From positions 1-64,000 of the forward strand of contig JBBRTJ010000003.1 in the NCBI GenBank assembly GCA_038244535.1: a DNA stretch of 64,000 nt, in the 5' to 3' direction. Positions 18,411 through 25,347 of the stretch are shown here, piece after piece (positions within the stretch are counted from its first letter, which is position 1; each line of letters opens with the position of its first letter). The DNA is from JBBRTJ01 sp038244535. Its GTDB lineage: Bacteria > Actinomycetota > Acidimicrobiia > Acidimicrobiales > Ilumatobacteraceae. The notes beneath the pieces are model-generated. The model had not been told where the DNA came from. It searched no databases and worked only from the letters and a program-made list of their open reading frames with translations. Made by a program: the position numbers and the translations under genes.

Positions 18411-19712
18411 GTGCTGTCGAGCCTGAAGAACGTCTTCAAGGTCACCGACCTGCGAAACAAGGTGCTGTTCACCTTGTTCTTGGTGGTGCTCTATCGCATC
18501 GGAACCCACGTCCCCGTCCCGGGGGTCGACTACGGCGCCATCCGTCAGCTGCAGAGCCGCGCCGAGCAACAGGGGACGCTGGGCTTCCTCAACCTGTTCA
18601 GCGGTGGCGCACTCACTCAGTTCGCCGTCTTCGCCTTGGGCATCATGCCGTACATCACGGCGTCGATCATCGTCCAGATCCTGGGTGTGGTCATCCCGAA
18701 GCTCGAGGAGTGGCAGAACCAGGGCGCCGTCGGGCAACGCAAGATCACCCAGTGGACGCGCTACCTGGCACTGGCGATTGCGCTGCTCCAAGCGACCGGC
18801 CTGACCTTCGTGTTCGGCAAGGGTGGCGGTCAGGCGCTCCTCGGCCGGGGCGCGCCCGACGTCATCCTCCTGCCAGGCTTCCCCTGGACCCGGGTGGTCC
18901 TCGTCGTGCTCACCCTCACTGCCGGCACCTGCTTGCTCATGTGGTTCGGCGAGCTGATCACCCAGCGCGGCATCGGCAACGGCATGTCGATCCTCATCTT
19001 CTCGTCGGTGGTCAGCACGCTGCCGTTCCAGTACTGGGCGTTGCTGCAGGAGAAGAAGTTCGTCGTGTTCGTCGTGCTCGTCGCCTTCTCGATCGGCATC
19101 TTGGTGGCGATCGTGTTCGTCGAACAGGGCCAACGAAGGATCCCGGTCTCGTTCGCTAAACGCGTCGTCGGCCGACGCATGTACGGCGGTCAGAGCACCT
19201 ACATCCCGCTCAAGGTGAACCAGGCCGGCGTCATCCCGATCATCTTTGCCAGCTCCATCCTCTACCTGCCGGCGCTGCTGACCAACGTCGTCTCGTGGAC
19301 CTGGTTCCAGGACTTCGTCAACAAGTACATCTTGGACACGACGAACTTCATCCACATCGTGATCTACGGCGTGATGATCGTCGGGTTCGCCTACTTCTAC
19401 AACGCCATCGCGTTCGACCCGGTCAAGCAGGCTGACCAGATCCGCAAGCAGGGTGGCTTCATCCCCGGCATCCGACCCGGCCCGCAGACCGAGCGGTACC
19501 TGGCCAAGATCCTCAACCGGATCACGCTCCCAGGGGCGCTCTTCATCGCCGCGGTGGCGCTCATCCCGTCGATCATCCTTGCCCTCGGCAACGTGCAGCG
19601 GTTCCCGCTCAGTGGCACCACCGTGCTCATCGCCGTCGGCGTGGCGCTCGAGACCATGAAGCAGGTCGACAGCCAGCTCATGATGCGGAACTACGAGGGC
19701 TTCCTGAAGTGA
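18411..19712 (+). CDS. secY: Preprotein translocase subunit SecY
   Basis: Channel-forming subunit of the SecYEG translocon in the plasma membrane, 433 residues with the expected ten hydrophobic segments. It starts with GTG 18411 behind a CCAGGAGCC site. Plug region near GGALTQFAVFALGIMPYITASIIVQIL, then FGELITQRGIGNGMSILIF (loop to TM5), and the cytosolic loop RRIPVSFAKR with the ribosome- and SecA-contacting arginines. It lies 37 bases after rplO and ends before two competing hairpins. Confidence 0.97.
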   Translation: MLSSLKNVFKVTDLRNKVLFTLFLVVLYRIGTHVPVPGVDYGAIRQLQSRAEQQGTLGFLNLFSGGALTQFAVFALGIMPYITASIIVQILGVVIPKLEEWQNQGAVGQRKITQWTRYLALAIALLQATGLTFVFGKGGGQALLGRGAPDVILLPGFPWTRVVLVVLTLTAGTCLLMWFGELITQRGIGNGMSILIFSSVVSTLPFQYWALLQEKKFVVFVVLVAFSIGILVAIVFVEQGQRRIPVSFAKRVVGRRMYGGQSTYIPLKVNQAGVIPIIFASSILYLPALLTNVVSWTWFQDFVNKYILDTTNFIHIVIYGVMIVGFAYFYNAIAFDPVKQADQIRKQGGFIPGIRPGPQTERYLAKILNRITLPGALFIAAVALIPSIILALGNVQRFPLSGTTVLIAVGVALETMKQVDSQLMMRNYEGFLK

Positions 19713-19717
19713 CCATG

Positions 19718-19744
19718 GCGCCTGCGATGCCAGGCGCACCTGGC
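19718..19744 (+). promoter_or_regulatory. Mutually exclusive hairpins between secY and adk
   Basis: Stem A is 7 bp (19718-19724 with 19731-19737). Stem B is 6 bp (19729-19734 with 19739-19744). They share bases 19731-19734, so only one can form. The layout resembles an attenuator or an alternating translational switch before adk. The stems are short and no T-run follows. Confidence 0.3.
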
Positions 19745-19755
19745 GCGAGGCCCGC

Positions 19756-20436
19756 GTGATCCCGGGAGTCCGCTTGATCATCCTCGGCCGGCAAGGAGCC
19801 GGCAAGGGGACGCAGTGCGTGCGCCTGTCGCGGCACTACGTCGTTCCCCACATCTCCACCGGAGACATGTTGAGGGCGGCGGTCAAGGAGGAGGGCCAGT
19901 TCGGGCGCGAGGCCAAAGCAGTGATGGATGCCGGCGAGCTCGTTCCTGACGACCTCATGATCGGAATCGTCGCCGAGCGCCTCGATCGCACCGATGCCCG
20001 GACCCGCGGCTACATCCTCGACGGCTTTCCTCGGACGGTCCCACAGGCCGAAGCGCTGCTCCAGATCACGATGCCGCGTCCCATCGACCTGGTCGTCAAC
20101 CTCGAGGTCCCCCGCGAGCTGGTGCTGGCGCGGATCGCCGGGCGGCGGGTGTGCGTCGACTGCGGGAGCAACTACTCGGTGACCGACCGGCCCAAGCGCA
20201 ACTGGAGCTGTGACTTCTGCGGTGGCGACGTCGTCCAACGAGACGACGACACCGAGGACGCTGTCAACCGCCGCCTCGATCTGTACGAGACCCAGACCCG
20301 TCCGCTCATCGAGTTCTTCTCGGCCACCGGAGATCTCGTGCTCGTCGATGGTGTAGGGCATCCCGACGAGGTGCTCGTCCGACTCGTGGCGACGATCGAC
20401 GCCCGCCGCGAGCGTCGCCGCCGCATGGCACCGTGA
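19756..20436 (+). CDS. adk: Adenylate kinase
   Basis: Converts AMP and ATP to two ADP, 226 residues, starting with GTG 19756. P-loop GRQGAGKGT at residues 11-19, STGDMLR nucleotide-monophosphate site, and DGFPRTVPQAEAL. The long LID domain contains four cysteines (CVDC and CDFC), so this is the zinc-stabilised long form. It lies between secY and map as usual and overlaps map by four bases. Confidence 0.97.
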   Translation: MIPGVRLIILGRQGAGKGTQCVRLSRHYVVPHISTGDMLRAAVKEEGQFGREAKAVMDAGELVPDDLMIGIVAERLDRTDARTRGYILDGFPRTVPQAEALLQITMPRPIDLVVNLEVPRELVLARIAGRRVCVDCGSNYSVTDRPKRNWSCDFCGGDVVQRDDDTEDAVNRRLDLYETQTRPLIEFFSATGDLVLVDGVGHPDEVLVRLVATIDARRERRRRMAP

Positions 20437-21212
20437 CCGTGGTCATCGCCCGGCGGGGTCAGCGCCCGATCCCTCGGCGGACCCCCGACGAGCTCAGATC
20501 GATGCGAGCGGCCGGGCGCGTGGTGGCCGAGATGCACGACCGGATCCGCGTGGCGGTGAGGGCGGGGGTCACGACGGGCGAGCTCGATTCGATCGCTCGA
20601 GCGGTGCTGGAGCGGCGATCGGCGAGGTCGAACTTCCTCGGGTACCACGGCTTCCCTGCCGTGATCTGCGCCAGCGCCAACGAGGTCGTCATTCATGGCA
20701 TCCCCGGTGGGCGACGGCTGGAGGAAGGCGACCTGATCTCCATCGACTGCGGCGCCATCGTCGACGGGTGGCACGGTGATGCCGCGTTCACAGCTGCTGT
20801 CGGACGCATCGATCCTGACGCTGAGCGATTGATCGTGGTGGCCGAAGCCTCGTTGCGGGCCGGCATGGCCGCCATGGTCCCGGGTGGACGGGTGTCCGAC
20901 ATCGGTGCTGCCGTGCAGGCCGTGGTCGAGCTTGCCGGATTCGCCGTCGTCCGGGATTACACGGGCCACGGCATCGGTCGTGCCATGCACGAGCCCCCGG
21001 ACGTCCCGAACCATGGCCGTGCAGGGCGGGGGCCGATCCTGGAGGTCGGCAACGTGCTTGCCGTCGAGCCGATGGTGTGCGCGGGTGGAGCCGATGTCGT
21101 CGAGCTGGACGACGGCTGGACGGTCGTCACCGCCGACGGACGGTGGGCCGCCCACGTCGAGCACACGATCCTCATCACCGAGCACGGCCCCGAGGTGCTG
21201 ACCGCACCATGA
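20433..21212 (+). CDS. map: Methionine aminopeptidase, type I
   Basis: Removes the N-terminal Met from nascent proteins, 259 residues, GTG start overlapping the adk stop. All five metal ligands can be placed: Asp in SIDCGAI, Asp in HGDAAF, His in TGHGIGR, Glu in AVEPM and Glu in HVEHT. An N-terminal RTPDELRSMRAAGRVVAEM precedes the pita-bread fold. Last gene before the separate infA promoter. Confidence 0.97.
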   Translation: MTVVIARRGQRPIPRRTPDELRSMRAAGRVVAEMHDRIRVAVRAGVTTGELDSIARAVLERRSARSNFLGYHGFPAVICASANEVVIHGIPGGRRLEEGDLISIDCGAIVDGWHGDAAFTAAVGRIDPDAERLIVVAEASLRAGMAAMVPGGRVSDIGAAVQAVVELAGFAVVRDYTGHGIGRAMHEPPDVPNHGRAGRGPILEVGNVLAVEPMVCAGGADVVELDDGWTVVTADGRWAAHVEHTILITEHGPEVLTAP

Positions 21213-21266
21213 GCATCCCCCAGCTCGCCGAGGCGTCGCGGTACCGTCTGAGGTTCCGAGGGGGAC

Positions 21267-21295
21267 TTGGCGCGGGGGTCGCTGCCCGATAGGAT
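21267..21295 (+). promoter_or_regulatory. Candidate promoter of infA/alpha operon
   Basis: TTGGCG at 21267-21272, a 17-base spacer, then TAGGAT at 21290-21295, in the 161-base gap between map and infA. The predicted leader is about 70 bases and ends in a GAGGAG ribosome site at 21358-21363. Confidence 0.55.
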
Positions 21296-21373
21296 CGTCC
21301 CTCGGTCGTCGGCAGCTCGCGTCTCAACGCGCTCCGAGTCCGAACTCGTTCACCATTGAGGAGAAGCACCGCC

Positions 21374-21598
21374 CTGCCGAAGCCGAAGGAAGACGCGATC
21401 GTCCTGGAAGGGACGGTGGTCGAGCCGCTACCGAACGCCATGTTCCGTGTCGAGCTCGAGAACGGGCACAAGGTGCTGGCCCACATCTCCGGCCGGATGC
21501 GCATGAACTACATCCGCATCCTGCCCGGCGACCGCGTCCAGGTCGAGCTCACCCCTTACGACCTCCAACGGGGTCGCATCACCTACCGGTACAAGTAG
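21374..21598 (+). CDS. infA: Translation initiation factor IF-1
   Basis: OB-fold protein that occupies the ribosomal A site during initiation, 74 residues. Body: VVEPLPNAMFRVELENGHKVLAHISGRMRMNYIRILPGDRVQVELTPYDLQRGRITYRYK. No ATG or GTG is available. CTG 21374 gives MPKPKEDAIVLEG, matching the family N-terminus, and lies 10 bases after GAGGAG (21358-21363). The other option, TTG 21356, would overlap that ribosome site and add six unusual residues. A CTG start on an initiation-factor gene suggests tuning by start-codon strength. That part is inference. Confidence 0.93.
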   Translation: MPKPKEDAIVLEGTVVEPLPNAMFRVELENGHKVLAHISGRMRMNYIRILPGDRVQVELTPYDLQRGRITYRYK

Positions 21599-21607
21599 GA
21601 AGCAGCC

Positions 21608-21721
21608 ATGAAGGTTCGACCGAGCGTCAAGAAGATCTGTGAGAAGTGCAAGGTGATCCGTCGGCACGGGCGCGTGCAGGTCATCTGCGAGAACCCCCGA
21701 CACAAGCAGCGCCAGGGCTAG
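21608..21721 (+). CDS. rpmJ: 50S ribosomal protein L36
   Basis: Very small zinc-binding large-subunit protein, 37 residues, ATG 21608 to TAG 21721. MKVRPSVKKICEKCKVIRRHG carries the CxxC, and the following Cys and His (VICENPRHKQRQG) complete the zinc site. It sits between infA and rpsM as is standard in the alpha operon. Confidence 0.95.
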   Translation: MKVRPSVKKICEKCKVIRRHGRVQVICENPRHKQRQG

Positions 21722-21729
21722 GAGCACAG

Positions 21730-22110
21730 ATGGCACGAATCTCCGGCGTCGACATCCCGCGTGACAAGCGGGTCGAGATCGCCCTCACCTACGTCTTTGG
21801 CATCGGCCGTTCGACCGCGCAGAAGATCTGCAAGGCCTCGGGCATCGACCAAGACACCCGAGTCCGCGATCTGACCGAGGAAGAAGTCGGCCGCATCCGA
21901 GCCTGGGTCGAGACCAACCTGCGTGTCGAGGGCGACCTTCGTCGTGACGTCGCACAGGACATCAAGCGCAAGATGGAGATCGGCTGCTACCAGGGGATCA
22001 GGCACCGCAAGGGCCTCCCGGTGCGAGGCCAGCGCACGCACACCAACGCTCGCACCCGTAAGGGCCCGAAGCGGACCGTCGCCAACAAGAAGAAGGTCGT
22101 GAGGAAGTAA
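21730..22110 (+). CDS. rpsM: 30S ribosomal protein S13
   Basis: Small-subunit head protein bridging to the 50S and contacting P-site tRNA, 126 residues. ATG 21730 follows a GGAGCAC site and gives MARISGVDIPRDKRVEIALTYVFGIG. Longer in-frame starts lie within rpmJ. GCYQGIRHRKGLPVRGQRTHTNARTRKGP is the conserved C-terminal region. Confidence 0.97.
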   Translation: MARISGVDIPRDKRVEIALTYVFGIGRSTAQKICKASGIDQDTRVRDLTEEEVGRIRAWVETNLRVEGDLRRDVAQDIKRKMEIGCYQGIRHRKGLPVRGQRTHTNARTRKGPKRTVANKKKVVRK

Positions 22111-22114
22111 CGCC

Positions 22115-22513
22115 ATGGCCAAGCCCAAGCCTGGGGGACGACGTCCCCGCAAGAAGGAACGCAAGAACGTCACGTTCGGCGTCGTGCACATCAAGAGCTC
22201 CTTCAACAACACGATCGTCACCGTGACCGACACCGAGGGCAACACCTTGTCCTGGGCGTCAGCGGGGAACGTCGGTTTCAAGGGTTCGCGCAAGAGCACG
22301 CCCTTCGCCGCTCAGATGGCGGCCGAGAAGGCCTGCCGCGGAGCGATGGAGCACGGCGTGCGCAAGGTCGAGGTCTTGGTGAAGGGTCCTGGCTCCGGCC
22401 GCGAGACCGCGATCCGGGCCATTCAGAACACCGGCATCGAAGTGTCGGGAATCAAAGACGTCACCCCGGTCCCGTTCAACGGGTGCCGCCAGCCGAAGCG
22501 TCGGAGGGTCTGA
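22115..22513 (+). CDS. rpsK: 30S ribosomal protein S11
   Basis: Platform protein lining the mRNA exit, 132 residues, ATG 22115 four bases after rpsM. Conserved GVVHIKSSFNNTIVTVTDTEGNTLSWASAGNVGFKGSRKSTPFAAQ and GPGSGRETAIRAIQNTGIEVSGIKDVTPVPFNGCR. Confidence 0.97.
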   Translation: MAKPKPGGRRPRKKERKNVTFGVVHIKSSFNNTIVTVTDTEGNTLSWASAGNVGFKGSRKSTPFAAQMAAEKACRGAMEHGVRKVEVLVKGPGSGRETAIRAIQNTGIEVSGIKDVTPVPFNGCRQPKRRRV

Positions 22514-22516
22514 GCT

Positions 22517-23143
22517 ATGGCTCGCTACACCGGTCCTGTTTGCCGGCTCTGCCGCCGCGAGCGGATGAAGCTGTTCCTGAAGGGCACCAAGTGCGACTCG
22601 ATGAAGTGCCCGATCGAGCGCCGCCCCTATCCGCCCGGCGACCACGGTCGCTCACGCCGCCAGACGGGCTCTGAGTACCTCACCCAGCTGCGCGAGAAGC
22701 AGAAGGCTCGCCGCATCTACGGGCTCATGGAGAAGCAGTTCCGCAACCTCTACGCCGAGGCGAACCGCCAGAGCGGAGTCACGGGTGAGAACCTCCTGCG
22801 GATGCTCGAAACCCGTCTCGACAACGTCGCGTTCCGCGCCGGCTGGGCGTCGAGTCGTTCGCAGGCCCGCCAGCTCGTTCGTCACGGCCACGTCAAGGTC
22901 AACGGCAAGCGGGTCACGATCCCGAGCTACAGCGTCCGCAAGGGCGAGGTCATCTCCCTCGGGGACAAGGCGCGCTCCATGATCGTGGTGCGCCAGAACA
23001 TCGACGTGCTCGATCGCGCGGTTCCCCAGTGGCTCGACGGCTCCGATGAGGGCCATCAGGTCACCGTGCGTGAGCTGCCCATTCGGGCCCAGATCGACGT
23101 GCCGGTGCGCGAGCAGCTCATCGTCGAGCTCTACTCCAAGTAA
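22517..23143 (+). CDS. rpsD: 30S ribosomal protein S4
   Basis: Primary 16S-binding and fidelity protein, 208 residues. Four cysteines near the N-terminus (CRLC, then C26 and C31) form a zinc site, so this is the zinc-containing C+ form. An S4 RNA-binding domain is centred on SRSQARQLVRHGHVKVNGKRV. In other bacteria S4 represses the alpha operon. Confidence 0.97.
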   Translation: MARYTGPVCRLCRRERMKLFLKGTKCDSMKCPIERRPYPPGDHGRSRRQTGSEYLTQLREKQKARRIYGLMEKQFRNLYAEANRQSGVTGENLLRMLETRLDNVAFRAGWASSRSQARQLVRHGHVKVNGKRVTIPSYSVRKGEVISLGDKARSMIVVRQNIDVLDRAVPQWLDGSDEGHQVTVRELPIRAQIDVPVREQLIVELYSK

Positions 23144-23172
23144 GCCCTTCACCTTCCACTGCAAGGATCGCC

Positions 23173-24108
23173 ATGCTGGTCATCCAACGTCCGACTGTCG
23201 AGCCCCAAGGCGAGGAAGATGCGAACCGTCAGCGGTTCGCCATCGGCCCGCTCGAGCCCGGCTTCGGCCACACCATCGGCAACTCGCTGCGCCGGACGCT
23301 TCTGTCGTCCATCCCCGGCGCGGCGATCACCACCGTGCGCTTCGATGACGCCCTCCACGAGTTCGGCACCATCACCGGGATCACCGAGGACGTCACCGAT
23401 CTGATCTTGAACCTCAAGGACATCGTGCTCATGTCCACGAGCGACGAGCCGGTGATCGTGCGCCTCGATGTCCGCGGTCCTGCCGACGTCACCGCCGCTG
23501 ACATCAAGGTCCCATCCGAGGTCGAGGTGCTCAACGGCTCACAGCACATCGCCACGCTGAACGCCAAGGGGCGCCTCGCCGTCGACCTGACCATCGAGCG
23601 TGGTCGCGGGTACCTGTCAGCCGAGCGCCCGGCGGGCACCACCACCATCGGCATCGTCCCGATCGATGCCATCTTCTCGCCCGTTCGGCGAGTGACGTTC
23701 GAGATCGAGCCCACCCGGGTCGAGCAGTCGACGAACTACGACCGGCTGGTCCTCGACATCGAGACCGATGGCTCGATCACGCCAAAGGATGCGCTGGCCT
23801 CGGCCGCCGCCACCTTGCGATCGTTGGTCGATCTCGTCGCTGGTGTCAGCGATGTCGCTCAAGGTCTCGAGATCGGCGAGTCCGTCGGTGTCGGGAGCGG
23901 GTCCCCCGATCTCGATCACCCGATCGAGGACCTCGACCTGTCCGAGCGGCCCCGCAACTGCCTGAAGCGGGCTCAGGTCAACACGATCGGCGAGCTCGTC
24001 GTGAAGTCGGAGGACGATCTGTTGAACATCACCAACTTCGGGCAGAAGTCACTTGACGAGGTCAAGCAGAAGCTTGACGAGCGGGGCCTCTCGCTCCGCG
24101 GATCCTGA
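23173..24108 (+). CDS. rpoA: RNA polymerase subunit alpha
   Basis: Dimeric assembly platform of RNA polymerase, 311 residues. The N-terminal domain has FGHTIGNSLRRTLLSSIPGAAIT and the dimerisation region. The C-terminal domain, which binds UP elements and activators, has LDLSERPRNCLKRAQVNTIGELV and NITNFGQKSLDEVKQKLDERGLSLR. ATG 23173 fits MLVIQRPTVE at the N-terminus. Confidence 0.97.
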   Translation: MLVIQRPTVEPQGEEDANRQRFAIGPLEPGFGHTIGNSLRRTLLSSIPGAAITTVRFDDALHEFGTITGITEDVTDLILNLKDIVLMSTSDEPVIVRLDVRGPADVTAADIKVPSEVEVLNGSQHIATLNAKGRLAVDLTIERGRGYLSAERPAGTTTIGIVPIDAIFSPVRRVTFEIEPTRVEQSTNYDRLVLDIETDGSITPKDALASAAATLRSLVDLVAGVSDVAQGLEIGESVGVGSGSPDLDHPIEDLDLSERPRNCLKRAQVNTIGELVVKSEDDLLNITNFGQKSLDEVKQKLDERGLSLRGS

Positions 24109-24119
24109 GGAGCTGAACC

Positions 24120-24473
24120 ATGCCCGCAACGCCCCGCAAGTCCCGCCGCTTCGGCGGTAGCGCAGCCCACCAGCGGCTGCTGATGGCCAACTTGGCGGCC
24201 TCGCTCATCGCCGCCGAGGCGATCACCACGACCGAGGCCAAGGCCAAGGCCCTACGCCCGATCGCCGAGAAGCTGATCACCAAGGCGCGCAAGGGCGGTC
24301 TTCACCAGCACCGTCAGATCGTCAGCTACCTCGGCGACAAGGAGATGGCCCACAAGCTCATCACCGATGTTGCTCCCCGGTACGCCGAGCGCCCCGGTGG
24401 CTACACGCGGATCCTGAAGCTCGGGCCGCGCCCAGGCGACAACGCGCCGATGGCGCGCATCGAGCTGGTCTGA
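24120..24473 (+). CDS. rplQ: 50S ribosomal protein L17
   Basis: Large-subunit protein at the tunnel exit, 117 residues, short bacterial form. RFGGSAAHQRLLMANLAASLIAAEAITTTEAKAKALRPIAEKLITKAR and the C-terminal YTRILKLGPRPGDNAPMARIELV are typical. Last ribosomal gene of the alpha operon; a perfect hairpin follows 50 bases after its stop, inside truA. Confidence 0.97.
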   Translation: MPATPRKSRRFGGSAAHQRLLMANLAASLIAAEAITTTEAKAKALRPIAEKLITKARKGGLHQHRQIVSYLGDKEMAHKLITDVAPRYAERPGGYTRILKLGPRPGDNAPMARIELV

Positions 24474-24498
24474 GCCGTTTCCCGGCATCGGCCGGCTG

Positions 24499-25347
24499 AT
24501 GAGCCTCTTCGAGAACGCTCCTGAACCAGCGGCTCCCATGGAGCCGCTGGTTCGCGTACGGATGCTCGTCGCCTACGACGGCGCCGGGTTCCACGGGTTT
24601 CCGACGCAGCGAGGCGTGCCGACGGTGGGCGAGACGCTCGGCGAGGCAATGGCGCGAGTTCTACGCCGGCCCGTCGAACTGGTGTGTGCTGGACGCACTG
24701 ATGCCGGGGTCCATGCCTGGGGTCAGGTGGTGAGCACCGAGCTTCCTGCACAGGTCGATCGCATCGCCTTGCTCCGACGGCTGAACGCGCTGGTCGCGCC
24801 GACCATCGTCGTGCGCTCGATCGAGCTTGCGCCGGACGGCTTCGACGCCCGCCACAGCGCTCTGTGGCGGCGCTACCGCTACTCGATCCTGCAACGAGAC
24901 GTGCCCGACCCCTTCAACGCTCGCACGGCCTGGCACGTCGGCGAGGCGCTCGACCTGTCAGCGCTGCGCCTTGCCGCTGACCCGTTCATCGGCGAGCACG
25001 ACTTCAGCTCGTTCTGCCGTCGCCCGAAGCCGTCGCCCGGCTTCCCCCCGCACTCCCTCGTTCGCCGGGTGCTGGACACGTCGTGGACCGACCTTGGCGA
25101 CGATCACCTTCGCTTCGAGATCATGGCCACCTCGTTCTGCCAGCAGATGGTGCGTTCGATCGTCGGTTTGCTCGTCGAGGTTGGGCGCGGGCGACGCCAC
25201 CCCGGTGACGTGCTGGCGATCCTGCGGGCCCGCGATCGTTCAGCGGTGGGCACGTTGGCGCCTCCCCACGGCCTCTGCCTCTGGGAGGTGGGCTATCCGG
25301 CTGACCAGGAAGTGGCGCAGCCCGATGCCACAATCAGGGTCCTGTGA
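24499..25347 (+). CDS. truA: tRNA pseudouridine(38-40) synthase
   Basis: Isomerises uridines 38-40 in the anticodon arm, up to 282 residues. The catalytic Asp is in CAGRTDAGVHAWGQV, preceded by LVAYDGAGFHGF. FCRRPKPSPG and MATSFCQQMVRSIVGLLVEVGRG are typical. Two starts are possible: ATG 24499, or ATG 24538 (269 residues, MEPLVRVRMLVAYDG). The second lies in the loop of a perfect 14-bp hairpin. Neither has a good ribosome site. Confidence 0.95.
   Translation: MSLFENAPEPAAPMEPLVRVRMLVAYDGAGFHGFPTQRGVPTVGETLGEAMARVLRRPVELVCAGRTDAGVHAWGQVVSTELPAQVDRIALLRRLNALVAPTIVVRSIELAPDGFDARHSALWRRYRYSILQRDVPDPFNARTAWHVGEALDLSALRLAADPFIGEHDFSSFCRRPKPSPGFPPHSLVRRVLDTSWTDLGDDHLRFEIMATSFCQQMVRSIVGLLVEVGRGRRHPGDVLAILRARDRSAVGTLAPPHGLCLWEVGYPADQEVAQPDATIRVL
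24523..24553 (+). promoter_or_regulatory. Perfect hairpin in truA 5' region
   Basis: A 14-bp perfect stem (24523-24536 with 24540-24553) and a 3-base CAT loop. Base A of the second candidate truA start codon is in the loop. It may be the terminator of the alpha operon, a translational switch for truA, or both. The stem is coding if the upstream start is used. Confidence 0.6.

Noticed and set aside
21356..21373. TTG 21356 as infA start
   Set aside because: It overlaps the GAGGAG ribosome site and adds residues not seen in IF-1.
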